This document shows, one piece after another, positions 1 to 5,671 of a stretch of 5,671 nt of DNA. Origin of the DNA: an uncultured Ruminococcus sp. (GTDB lineage Bacteria > Bacillota > Clostridia > Oscillospirales > Ruminococcaceae); the NCBI GenBank assembly GCA_937942105.1, contig CALDFS010000257.1, positions 1 to 5,671 of the forward strand. Reading direction: 5' to 3'. Both the position numbers and the translations under genes were made by a program. Under the pieces are notes generated by a model. The model searched no databases. It was not told the origin of the DNA and worked only from the letters and a program-made list of their open reading frames with translations. The first letter of the stretch is position 1; each line of letters starts with the position of its first letter.

Positions 1-170
1 TGGAGCATATCACCAAAAGAAAGATACAGGCAGCAAGAGAGCTTTTGCGCACCACCGACAAAAAGATTGAAGAGATTGCAGAGGAGCTTGGCTTTTGCTC
101 AGCAAGCTACTTCGAAAAGATGTTCAAGCGCTGTGAGGGAATGTCGGCGGGGAAGTTCAGGAATAGTTAG
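1..170 (+). CDS. AraC/XylS-family transcriptional regulator, C-terminal fragment (5' truncated by window)
   Basis: The reading frame is open from base 3 to a TAG at 168-170, giving 55 residues. The visible part matches the second half of an AraC-family DNA-binding domain: a helix with KIQAARELL, then the second helix-turn-helix KKIEEIAEELGFCSASYFEKMFKRCEGMS, with the family's I..IA...GF.....F...FK...G pattern. The usual Pro of the terminal 'G.sP..yR' motif is Ala here (GMSAGKFR). The protein ends right after this motif, as is normal for family members whose DNA-binding domain is C-terminal. The first helix-turn-helix and the sensor domain lie outside the window, so the ligand cannot be guessed. 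The next gene starts 133 nt downstream on the same strand. No terminator is visible between them, but a separate promoter is. AraC family membership is solid; the target is unknown, though the downstream gene is a reasonable candidate. Confidence 0.88.
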   Translation, partial: EHITKRKIQAARELLRTTDKKIEEIAEELGFCSASYFEKMFKRCEGMSAGKFRNS

Positions 171-177
171 CTTTTGC

Positions 178-221
178 ATATGATTTCAGATTTAACTGTT
201 GCAGCGATATATGCTTCAGAT
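178..221 (+). repeat. Candidate activator direct repeat, ATATG-N(1-2)-TTCAGAT, two copies
   Basis: ATATG followed by TTCAGAT occurs at 178-191 (2-base gap) and at 209-221 (1-base gap), about 30 bp apart. The second copy covers the place where a -35 box would sit for the TATAAT at 234-239, and that place has no good -35 hexamer. AraC-family activators often bind direct repeats that overlap or adjoin a weak -35, and an AraC-type gene ends 8 bp upstream. Function is inference only; short AT-rich repeats can arise by chance. Confidence 0.3.
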
Positions 222-233
222 ACGAAGTCGGTT

Positions 234-239
234 TATAAT
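234..239 (+). promoter_or_regulatory. Candidate -10 box (TATAAT) for the flavin reductase-TetR unit
   Basis: A perfect TATAAT lies 65 bp upstream of the ATG at 304. The bases 16-18 bp upstream of it (around 210-217) do not resemble TTGACA, which would fit a promoter that needs an activator. Transcription would start near 246, inside the tandem dyads at 239-281. The assignment rests on one hexamer in an AT-rich stretch. Confidence 0.45.
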
Positions 240-281
240 TATCTGATGATAAATTTACTGAAAGGTTTATCAGATGATAAA
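239..281 (+). promoter_or_regulatory. Tandem dyad operator candidate (2 x TTATC-N4-GATAA), probable TetR-family site
   Basis: TTATCTGATGATAAA (239-253) and TTATCAGATGATAAA (267-281) are direct repeats with one mismatch, 28 bp apart. Each has a palindromic core, TTATC-N4-GATAA. They overlap the end of the -10 box and the predicted start of transcription, where a bound repressor would block RNA polymerase. TetR-family dimers bind palindromes and commonly repress their own operon, and a TetR gene is second in this unit, so it is the obvious candidate binder. The same motif was not seen upstream of the membrane gene cluster at 1795. Repeat structure is seen directly; the binder is inferred. Confidence 0.5.
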
Positions 282-290
282 ATTTATATT

Positions 291-297
291 AGGAGAG
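291..297 (+). promoter_or_regulatory. Ribosome binding site fixing the flavin reductase start
   Basis: AGGAGAG sits six bases before ATG 304 and decides against the upstream in-frame ATG at 274. Confidence 0.8.
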
Positions 298-303
298 ATT
301 GTT

Positions 304-876
304 ATGAAAAAAGATTTCGGAGTTAAGCCCTATCTGTTCCCGATGCCCACCTATATGATAGGCACCTATAATGAGGACGGCACAGAAGATGTTATGATGA
401 TGGCATGGGGCGGAATATGCGCCGAGGATATGGTGGCGCTCAACCTTGAAAGCACTCACAAAACCGTTGCAAATTTAAAGTCGAGGGGAGCGTTTACCCT
501 TGCAATTCCCGGAACCGATACCATTGCCGAGTCGGACTTCCTTGGAATAGCGTCTTCAAACGACATGGCGGATAAATTTGCGCGCACAGGTCTTCACGCT
601 TATAAGAGCGCCCGTGTTGACGCCCCGGTTATCGAGGAATATCCGGTAACTCTTGAATGCACAGTCGTTAAGTTCGAGGAAGAGCCTTACGGCTTGAGAA
701 TCCTCGGTAAGATCGAAAATGTTATCGCAGACGAAAAGGTTCTGGACGAAAAGGGAAATATCGACGCCGGAAAGCTTAACGCCTTCGCCTTCGACCAGAT
801 GAGAAACGGCTATTATGCTGTGGGAGAGCTTGTAGGCAAGGCGTGGCACAGCGGCGCGGGACTTATGAAGAAATAG
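304..876 (+). CDS. Flavin reductase / flavoredoxin-family FMN-binding protein
   Basis: This 190-residue protein has the fold signature of the flavin reductase-like family (FMN-binding split barrel; flavoredoxin and related NAD(P)H:flavin oxidoreductases). Seen in order: an N-terminal P-P-Y-IGTY strand (13-22), the AWGGICAED segment (34-42), NLESTHKTVANLKSRGAFTLAIP (47-69), DKFARTGL (90-97), then APVIEEYPVTLEC, typical of the family, and a C-terminal YYAVGELVGKAWHSGAGL. It is expected to be cytosolic and to bind FMN, moving electrons between a reduced nicotinamide or ferredoxin-type donor and an acceptor; the partner cannot be told from sequence. The start at 304 is chosen because AGGAGAG lies at 291-297, six bases upstream. 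An in-frame ATG at 274 lies inside the second operator repeat, has no ribosome binding site and would add ten unrelated residues. It shares a leader with the TetR gene 38 nt downstream, so the two are probably co-transcribed. Confidence 0.85.
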   Translation: MKKDFGVKPYLFPMPTYMIGTYNEDGTEDVMMMAWGGICAEDMVALNLESTHKTVANLKSRGAFTLAIPGTDTIAESDFLGIASSNDMADKFARTGLHAYKSARVDAPVIEEYPVTLECTVVKFEEEPYGLRILGKIENVIADEKVLDEKGNIDAGKLNAFAFDQMRNGYYAVGELVGKAWHSGAGLMKK

Positions 877-904
877 TTTGCATTTGGTTTACATCAGGCT
901 TGGC

Positions 905-909
905 GGAGG
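905..909 (+). promoter_or_regulatory. Ribosome binding site fixing the TetR start
   Basis: GGAGG lies five bases before ATG 915. This supports ATG 915 over the in-frame GTG at 843, which would run back into the flavin reductase gene and add 24 residues unlike any TetR N-terminus. Confidence 0.75.
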
Positions 910-914
910 CGGCA

Positions 915-1472
915 ATGGCAAATCTTACTAAAAAAGCGATAAAGCAGTCGTTTATGAAGCTTTTAAACGAAAAGCCGCTGAATAAAATCAGCGTTAGGGA
1001 CATTGTTGAAGACTGCGGAATCAATCGAAATTCGTTTTATTATCACTATCAGGATATACCTGCACTTATGGAGGAGATAATAACCGAGCTTTATCAGTCG
1101 TTGATACAAAAATATCCCGATATAACCGCTATCGACGATTGCTTTGAAACGGCTTTTGGGTTTATGCTTGAAAATAAAAAGGCAATACTTCACATATACA
1201 ACTCTATAAGCAGAGACATTTTTGAAAAATACCTGATGAATTACTGCGAATACGCTGTTAACACCTACCTTTTGTTAGCCTTCGGCGATAAAATGATAGG
1301 CGAGAATAACCATAAAATGATAGTCCGGTTTTTAAAATGCGAGCTGTTTGGCACGTTTATCGACTGGCTGAACGCCGGAATGCCCGAGGAAGTTTTGGAT
1401 GAGGCTATGCGAATGCTTTCGCTGTGTCATGGTCTGCCGGAAACAATAATCGAAAGATGCAGCGGCGATTAA
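915..1472 (+). CDS. TetR/AcrR-family transcriptional regulator
   Basis: This 185-residue protein starts with LTKKAIKQSFMKLLNEKPLN and continues into a clear TetR helix-turn-helix at residues 26-45 (SVRDIVEDCGINRNSFYYHY), followed by the helix that carries the D-I-x-x-L-M-E-E-I pattern. The S-F-Y-Y-H-Y recognition helix is characteristic of the family. The remaining ~130 residues are helical, of the short C-terminal type often seen in DhaS-like Firmicute TetR proteins, and would hold the effector pocket; its ligand is unknown. Length is close to the usual 185-220. It follows the flavin reductase by 38 nt and ends 101 bp before a strong terminator, so it is the last gene of its unit. It probably represses its own unit through the palindromic repeats at 239-281. 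Control of the membrane gene cluster that follows is possible from position alone, but no matching site is seen there. Confidence 0.88.
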   Translation: MANLTKKAIKQSFMKLLNEKPLNKISVRDIVEDCGINRNSFYYHYQDIPALMEEIITELYQSLIQKYPDITAIDDCFETAFGFMLENKKAILHIYNSISRDIFEKYLMNYCEYAVNTYLLLAFGDKMIGENNHKMIVRFLKCELFGTFIDWLNAGMPEEVLDEAMRMLSLCHGLPETIIERCSGD

Positions 1473-1573
1473 TACTGTTTTTCGCTTGAAATGACAGTAA
1501 TCCGGTGCACCCGCTTTAATGACTGTAAACGGTATGTACATTTCTAAACTTAAATAAGTGAAATTTTATAGTT

Positions 1574-1609
1574 AAAGTACCGCTTGGCGACGCCGGGCGG
1601 TACTTTTTT
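1574..1609 (+). terminator. Rho-independent terminator ending the flavin reductase-TetR unit
   Basis: AAAGTACCGC (1574-1583) pairs perfectly with GCGGTACTTT (1597-1606). The stem continues inward through two T-G wobbles and GGC:GCC to a three-base loop (1589-1591), so nearly the whole element is paired, about 16 bp. It runs directly into six Ts (1604-1609). The tract of A/T on the left side is weaker, so forward termination is the better reading. Confidence 0.88.
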
Positions 1610-1694
1610 ACTGCCTTTTTGGGCAATTGCCGCATGAATGTCTAAATTTTGGGCAGACATGCCTAATCTGACCGTTTTATTTTGTTTAAAATGC

Positions 1695-1703
1695 TGATAT
1701 AAC
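1695..1703 (+). promoter_or_regulatory. Candidate extended -10 promoter for the membrane gene cluster
   Basis: TG-A-TATAAC matches the extended -10 consensus TGnTATAAT at all but the last base. The hexamer 17 bp upstream (TTTTAT, 1675-1680) is a poor -35, which extended -10 promoters tolerate. It lies after the terminator and about 90 bp before ATG 1795, where a promoter is needed. No firm operator was found around it. Confidence 0.45.
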
Positions 1704-1780
1704 TTAATCAAGATGTTTCGCACCATTGGGACGGGTTTTTGCCGTGGATTGCGTAAGGTCTTAATAAGTAAGAGCTTTGA

Positions 1781-1787
1781 AAGGAAG
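1781..1787 (+). promoter_or_regulatory. Ribosome binding site of the HdeD-like gene
   Basis: AAGGAAG lies seven bases before ATG 1795, supporting this start over the in-frame ATG at 1813. Confidence 0.7.
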
Positions 1788-1794
1788 ATGTTAA

Positions 1795-2391
1795 ATGCGT
1801 TCAATTGCGCCTATGCGCGCCGCAAAAATAGGGTATATAGTTATTTCTGTGGTGATGATAGCTTTGGGAGCTGTGCTGATAATCCTGCCCGAGTTTTCTG
1901 TTTCGGTTTTAGGAACTGTGTTCGGAATACTTATTATTGCTTTCGGGGCAGTAAAGCTTGTGGGATACTTCTCACGCGATCTTTATCGGCTTGCTTTTCA
2001 ATACGATCTTGCCTTTGGAATACTTCTTATAGCCTTAGGAACGCTGACTCTTGCAAGACCAGGAAGCGTTATGACCTTTATTTGCATATCTCTTGGCTTT
2101 TACACGCTTGCAGACTGCATCTTTAAAATTCAGACTGCAATTGAATCCAGGCGCTTTGGAATAAGCAAATGGTGGCTTATATTGATTTTTGCGATTGCCT
2201 GCGGGATATTCGGGCTTATACTGATGTTCCGCCCCGGCGAGGGAAGTCATATTTTGGTCATCATGCTTGGAGCAACATTGGTATTTGAAGGAATTTTAAA
2301 CCTTTGCACTGTGCTTACTGCGGTCAGAATAATCAAAAACCAGCTGCCCGATGTGGTCGAAACAGAATTTTCAGATGAAAGCGAGGAATAA
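1795..2391 (+). CDS. HdeD/DUF308-family six-helix membrane protein
   Basis: This 198-residue protein is almost entirely hydrophobic, with six likely membrane segments near residues 12-31, 37-58, 70-87, 91-111, 126-145 and 152-174, and a short acidic C-tail (EFSDESEE). Helices come in three pairs, each first helix ending in a Gly-rich stretch followed by Pro: G25...P32, G75...RP89, G137...RP147. This threefold hairpin repeat is the hallmark of the HdeD/DUF308 family, named for the E. coli acid-resistance membrane protein HdeD; the molecular role of most Firmicute members is unknown. It is the first gene of a three-gene set and ends five bases before the MMPL transporter, whose ribosome binding site lies inside this gene's last codons, so the two are translationally coupled. 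That context suggests it assists or modulates the transporter or its substrate in the membrane. Family call is firm; role is inference. Confidence 0.85.
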   Translation: MRSIAPMRAAKIGYIVISVVMIALGAVLIILPEFSVSVLGTVFGILIIAFGAVKLVGYFSRDLYRLAFQYDLAFGILLIALGTLTLARPGSVMTFICISLGFYTLADCIFKIQTAIESRRFGISKWWLILIFAIACGIFGLILMFRPGEGSHILVIMLGATLVFEGILNLCTVLTAVRIIKNQLPDVVETEFSDESEE

Positions 2392-2396
2392 AACCT

Positions 2397-4508
2397 ATGC
2401 GTTTTTCCAAGGCGGTTGTAAAATACCGCATACCAATTATTGTTGTTACCCTTTTGCTGATGATACCTTCTGCGCTGGGTATGGCAAACACAAGAATAAA
2501 TTATGATATGCTTGACTACCTGCCGGCAGACATGGATACGGTTATCGGGCAGAACGAGCTTCTTGATGACTTCGGCAAGGGCGCTTTTTCAATGATGGTG
2601 GTTGAAAATATGCCTGATAAGGATATAGCCAGTCTGTGCGAAAAAATTGAAGATGTCGAACACGTTGAAACTGTTTTGTGGTACTCAACTCTTGCGGATA
2701 TGTCTATACCAATGGAGCTTTTGCCGGATAAGCTTTATAGCGAGTTTAATTCAGACGGCTCAACATTGGTAGCTATATTTTTTGACAGCTCAACCTCTGC
2801 CGACGTCACAATGGATGCTGTAATAAGGATAAGGGAAATAGCCGGAAAGCAGTGCTTTGTTTCGGGAATGTCTGCCCTTGTAACTGACCTTAAGGACCTC
2901 TGCGAGGCCGAGGAGCCGATATATGTGGGCTTAGCTGTGCTGTTTGCCTGCTGTGCCATGATGCTGTTTTTGGACGGCTGGCTGATACCATTTGTATTTT
3001 TGATATCAATCGGTATGATGATAGTTTTAAATCTTGGCACAAATTACTTTTTGGGAGAGGTTTCGTATATAACCAAGGCACTTTCTGCTGTTTTGCAGCT
3101 TGCAGTTACTATGGACTACTCAATCTTTTTGTGGCACAGCTACAACGAGTGCAGAGAGAAGTGCAGCGATAACAACGAAGCCATGGCCCAGGCTATAAGC
3201 CGAACCCTTACAAGCGTTTTGGGCAGCTCGATAACAACGGTTGCAGGCTTTGCGGCGCTTTGCTTTATGAGCTTCACCCTTGGGCGCGACTTGGGAATAG
3301 TTATGGCAAAGGGAGTTGTTTTTGGAGTTGTGGGCTGTGTAACTGTTTTGCCTTCGCTTATACTTGTTTTCGATAAGCCCCTGCAAAAAACCAAGCATCG
3401 CTCCTTGATTCCGGATATGCATGGCTTTGCAAAAGGAATTGTTAAGGCGGCGCCGGTGTTTATTGTGGTTTTCGTGCTACTTATAACCCCTGCGCTTTAT
3501 GGCTATCGCAAAACCAATCAAGAGGTTTATTATGATATGGGTCAGTGCCTCCCGCAGGACATCGAGTATGTTATAGCCAACTCAAAGCTTTCGGAGGAAT
3601 TTGACATATCCTCTACCCATATGGTTTTGGTAAATGCAGATGTTCCATCTAAGAATGTTCGCAGCATGATAAAAGAGATGGAGAGCGTTGACGGCGTTAA
3701 ATATGTTTTGGGCATGGAAAGCCTTGTTGGCTCGGCCGTGCCGGAGGAAATAATTCCGGAAAGCTTATCAAGCATACTTAAAAGCGACAAGTGGGAACTC
3801 TTGCTGATAAATTCAGAATACAAGGTTGCCAGCGAAAGAGTAAATAAGCAGATTGCAAGCCTTAATTCGATACTTAAAAGCTACGACCCAAACGGTATGC
3901 TTATCGGCGAGGCGCCTTGCATGAAGGATATGATAGAAACTACCGACCTCGACTTTAAGATAGTAAACGCAGTTTCGATAATTGCAATATTTATAATTAT
4001 TGCTGTTGTTGAAAAAAGCGTAAGCCTGCCGTTTATACTTATTGCAGTAATCGAGCTTGCAATATTTATAAACCTTGGCTTGCCGCATTATATCGGACAG
4101 TCGCTGCCGTTTATCGCTCCTATATGCATAAGCACCATCCAGCTTGGCGCAACCGTAGACTACGCCATACTTATGACAACAAGATACAAGGCTGAAAGAA
4201 TATCGGGTTCGGATAAGCGCGATTCGGTTATAACAGCACTTGCTTCTTCAATCCCGTCGATAATAGTATCTGGCATGGGCTTGTTTGCCGCAACCTTTGG
4301 AGTGGCGCTTTATTCCGACATTGATATAATAAGCTCGATGTGTATGCTGATGGCAAGGGGAGCGGTTATAAGTATGCTGTGCGTAATCTTTATACTTCCC
4401 GCACTGCTTTATGCTTTCGACAAGCCGATTTCGGCTTCGACCTTCGATATGAAAAAAGCTCTTAAAAAGAGCGCAAACACTATAGAAAAAGAGGTAAATG
4501 CAATATGA
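2397..4508 (+). CDS. RND/MMPL-family transporter (12-helix, two-lobed)
   Basis: This 703-residue integral membrane protein has the complete RND/MMPL layout: TM1 (12-29), an extracytoplasmic domain (30-172), TM2-6 (174-325), TM7 (352-368), a second extracytoplasmic domain (369-520) and TM8-12 (522-673). The halves are visibly duplicated: NYDMLDYLPADMDTVI (35-50) against YYDMGQCLPQDIEYVI (378-393), and FDKP after TM6 (325-328) and after TM12 (674-677). TM4 carries LAVTMDYSIFLWHSY with D240-Y241, and TM10 carries LGATVDYAILMTTRY with D588-Y589. In MmpL3 the equivalent Asp-Tyr pairs form the proton relay, so this is probably a proton-driven exporter. Family substrates include lipids, glycolipids and amphiphilic compounds; the substrate here is unknown. 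GAGGA at 2383-2387, nine bases before the ATG, serves as ribosome binding site. Its TGA overlaps the start of the following secreted protein as ATGA. A short cytosolic Lys-rich tail ends the protein. Confidence 0.92.
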   Translation: MRFSKAVVKYRIPIIVVTLLLMIPSALGMANTRINYDMLDYLPADMDTVIGQNELLDDFGKGAFSMMVVENMPDKDIASLCEKIEDVEHVETVLWYSTLADMSIPMELLPDKLYSEFNSDGSTLVAIFFDSSTSADVTMDAVIRIREIAGKQCFVSGMSALVTDLKDLCEAEEPIYVGLAVLFACCAMMLFLDGWLIPFVFLISIGMMIVLNLGTNYFLGEVSYITKALSAVLQLAVTMDYSIFLWHSYNECREKCSDNNEAMAQAISRTLTSVLGSSITTVAGFAALCFMSFTLGRDLGIVMAKGVVFGVVGCVTVLPSLILVFDKPLQKTKHRSLIPDMHGFAKGIVKAAPVFIVVFVLLITPALYGYRKTNQEVYYDMGQCLPQDIEYVIANSKLSEEFDISSTHMVLVNADVPSKNVRSMIKEMESVDGVKYVLGMESLVGSAVPEEIIPESLSSILKSDKWELLLINSEYKVASERVNKQIASLNSILKSYDPNGMLIGEAPCMKDMIETTDLDFKIVNAVSIIAIFIIIAVVEKSVSLPFILIAVIELAIFINLGLPHYIGQSLPFIAPICISTIQLGATVDYAILMTTRYKAERISGSDKRDSVITALASSIPSIIVSGMGLFAATFGVALYSDIDIISSMCMLMARGAVISMLCVIFILPALLYAFDKPISASTFDMKKALKKSANTIEKEVNAI

Positions 4509-5671
4509 AAAAATCATTATCAAGGCTTTCAGCCATTATTTTAAGCGGAGCTATGCTATGCTCTTCGATAGCTTTTCCGGCATTTGCCGAAGGCACTCAG
4601 CAATCGTCTGATGAAGCTAAAAGACCTTCGCTGTTTTTGGAAAAAGAGGAAGCTGAGCTTTCAAAAGATGAAACCGTTTATGTTTTTACTGAAGCCGACG
4701 GCAAGGTAAACAATATAATCGTTAGCGACCGCTTGAAAAATTTTGCCGGTGCTGATAAAATAGCCGACAAATCAGAGCTTTCAAACATTGAAAACGTAAA
4801 AGGCGACGAAAGCTTTTCAAAAGACGGCGGCAATCTGAGCTGGAACGCCGCCGGAAAGGATATCTATTATCGCGGCAGCACCAAAAAGGCTTTGCCGGTA
4901 GATATGAAAATCAGCTATACGCTTGACGGCAAAAGCGTTTCTGCATCTGAAATCGTTGGCAAAAGCGGAAAGCTTATCATCCGCTTCGACTATAAAAATA
5001 CCACTAACATCCCTTTTGCGGCCGCTACCGTTATGATTTTAGACGGAGAGATTTTTGAACACGTAACAGTTGAAAACGGCAGAGAGATGAGCGATGGCAG
5101 CCGAACAGCGGTTATAGGCGTTTCGTTCCCCAATCTTAAGGATATTCTTGGAGTCGACCCCGAAAAGCTCAGGCTTTCGGAATATGTTGAGATAAGTGCA
5201 GACGTAAAAAACTTTGAAATGACTAACACCTTTACAATTATAACGAGCGAGCCTTTTTCCAATCTGAACACAGAGGCTTTTGGCACTGCAGACAGTTTAA
5301 GCGATTCGATTAGCCAGCTTGAAAGCGGTATGAACGAGCTTATAAACGGCTCGTCTGAGCTTGCAGGCGGTTTGGATGAGCTTTTGGATAAGTCGGGCGA
5401 GCTTGTAAGCGGTGTTGAAAAGCTTTATACCGGTTCGTCGAGCTTAAAAGACGGCGCCAGCCAGCTTTGCAGCGGAGCAGGGGAGCTGTCAAAAGGAGCG
5501 GGCGAGCTTGAAAAGGGTCTTGAAGCTCTTGACAAAAACAGCGATGTACTCGCGGCTGGCTCAAAGCAGGTGTTTGAAAGCCTTTTGGAGGCGGCAGACG
5601 TCCAGCTTGCATCGTCGGGAGCAGAGCTTCCTAAGCTTACAGTTGAAAACTACTCTCAGGTTTTAGAAGGA
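4505..5671 (+). CDS. Secreted xxxLxxG heptad-repeat protein, 3' truncated by window (partner of MMPL transporter)
   Basis: The frame is open for 389 codons to the window end. Residues 1-28 are a Sec signal peptide: KK near the start, a hydrophobic core, then AFA before E29. The Cys at 19 is not in a lipobox, so this is not an obvious lipoprotein. Residues about 40-255 look like a beta-rich extracytoplasmic region that I do not recognise. From 269 to 352 there are 12 exact heptads with Leu at 272, 279, 286 and so on to 349; Gly follows three residues later in ten of twelve. This is the X-X-X-Leu-X-X-Gly pattern of the Firmicute family also seen in YhgE/Pip-type membrane proteins, probably a long helical rod. 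Such proteins often end in a C-terminal membrane anchor, which would lie past the window. The start overlaps the MMPL stop as ATGA, with AGAGG ten bases upstream, so the two are coupled. A role as cell-envelope adaptor or conduit for the pump is inference. Confidence 0.85.
   Translation, partial: MKKSLSRLSAIILSGAMLCSSIAFPAFAEGTQQSSDEAKRPSLFLEKEEAELSKDETVYVFTEADGKVNNIIVSDRLKNFAGADKIADKSELSNIENVKGDESFSKDGGNLSWNAAGKDIYYRGSTKKALPVDMKISYTLDGKSVSASEIVGKSGKLIIRFDYKNTTNIPFAAATVMILDGEIFEHVTVENGREMSDGSRTAVIGVSFPNLKDILGVDPEKLRLSEYVEISADVKNFEMTNTFTIITSEPFSNLNTEAFGTADSLSDSISQLESGMNELINGSSELAGGLDELLDKSGELVSGVEKLYTGSSSLKDGASQLCSGAGELSKGAGELEKGLEALDKNSDVLAAGSKQVFESLLEAADVQLASSGAELPKLTVENYSQVLEG
5309..5560 (+). 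repeat. 12 tandem xxxLxxG-coding units (21-bp period)
   Basis: Codons 269-352 of the secreted protein encode 12 heptads in strict register with no insertions. At DNA level the 21-bp period is degenerate, but the Leu codon is usually within GAGCTT or a near variant (AAGCTT, CAGCTT, GAGCTG). Gly is replaced by Lys in unit 4 and Asn in unit 11. The array appears to end near residue 352, though further heptads could follow beyond the window. Confidence 0.85.

Larger units (their letters stand above)
1473..1794 (+). other. 322-nt intergenic region between the two units
   Basis: This stretch has no convincing gene. It holds, in order: an 11-bp direct repeat with one central mismatch (AATGACAGTAA at 1490-1500, AATGACTGTAA at 1518-1528, 28 bp apart); a strong terminator (1574-1609); a perfect 10-bp palindrome GGCAATTGCC (1622-1631); an ATGTCT/AGACAT inverted repeat (1638-1643 with 1655-1660); an extended -10 candidate (1695-1703); and the ribosome binding site of the next gene. 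A forward frame open from 1713 runs into the next gene out of frame and has no ribosome binding site or recognisable protein. Confidence 0.7.

Noticed and set aside
274..303. Upstream in-frame ATG that would extend the flavin reductase by ten residues
   Set aside because: It lies inside the second operator repeat, has no ribosome binding site, and ATG 304 has AGGAGAG at ideal spacing.
843..914. GTG start extending the TetR protein into the flavin reductase gene
   Set aside because: The extra 24 residues do not resemble a TetR N-terminus and ATG 915 has GGAGG five bases upstream.
1695..1710. TGAT...ATCA dyad over the extended -10 box as a second TetR operator
   Set aside because: Only the outer four bases on each side match well and the sequence does not resemble the TTATC-N4-GATAA motif.
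1713..2126. Forward 137-codon open frame overlapping the HdeD-like gene
   Set aside because: It has no ribosome binding site, gives a Cys/Arg/Ser-rich product unlike a folded protein, and mostly overlaps a well-supported gene in another frame.
4559..4561. Cys19 of the secreted protein as a lipoprotein acylation site
   Set aside because: The residues before it (A-M-L) do not form a lipobox, and an AFA signal peptidase I site follows nine residues later.
5340..5612. Reverse-strand open frame opposite the heptad repeats
   Set aside because: Its Pro/Leu/Gln-rich product is the antisense reading of the 21-bp repeat; no start signals are present.

Overview
The window looks like a chromosomal segment of a Gram-positive, low-to-mid GC Firmicute, probably a gut-type Clostridia. 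The reasons are strong purine-rich Shine-Dalgarno sites, short intergenic gaps, an MMPL transporter next to a secreted xxxLxxG-heptad protein with a Sec signal peptide, and a flavoredoxin-type flavin reductase with a TetR regulator. I cannot name a genus. All genes are on the + strand.

Region 1 (1-170) is the last 55 codons of an AraC/XylS-family regulator, cut by the window edge. Region 2 (about 178-1472) is a two-gene unit: a flavin reductase/flavoredoxin-like FMN protein (304-876) followed 38 nt later by a TetR-type regulator (915-1472). Its leader holds a consensus -10 box, two tandem TTATC-N4-GATAA dyads that could be the TetR operator, and a pair of upstream ATATG/TTCAGAT repeats that could serve an AraC-type activator. 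A strong rho-independent terminator at 1574-1609 closes the unit.

Region 3 (about 1695-5671) is a second unit with its own candidate extended -10 promoter. It encodes an HdeD/DUF308 six-helix membrane protein (1795-2391), an RND/MMPL transporter of 703 residues (2397-4508), and a secreted protein with 12 in-register xxxLxxG heptads (4505 to beyond the window end). The gap between the first two is 5 nt, and the second and third overlap by ATGA, so the three are very likely translated as a coupled set.

The part most worth following is region 3. It has the layout of a Gram-positive envelope export module: a proton-driven MMPL pump with duplicated Asp-Tyr relay motifs, a long extracytoplasmic heptad-repeat partner, and a small multi-helix membrane protein. 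The substrate and the joint function are not shown by the sequence. No RNA genes, CRISPR arrays, insertion sequences or attachment sites were seen.
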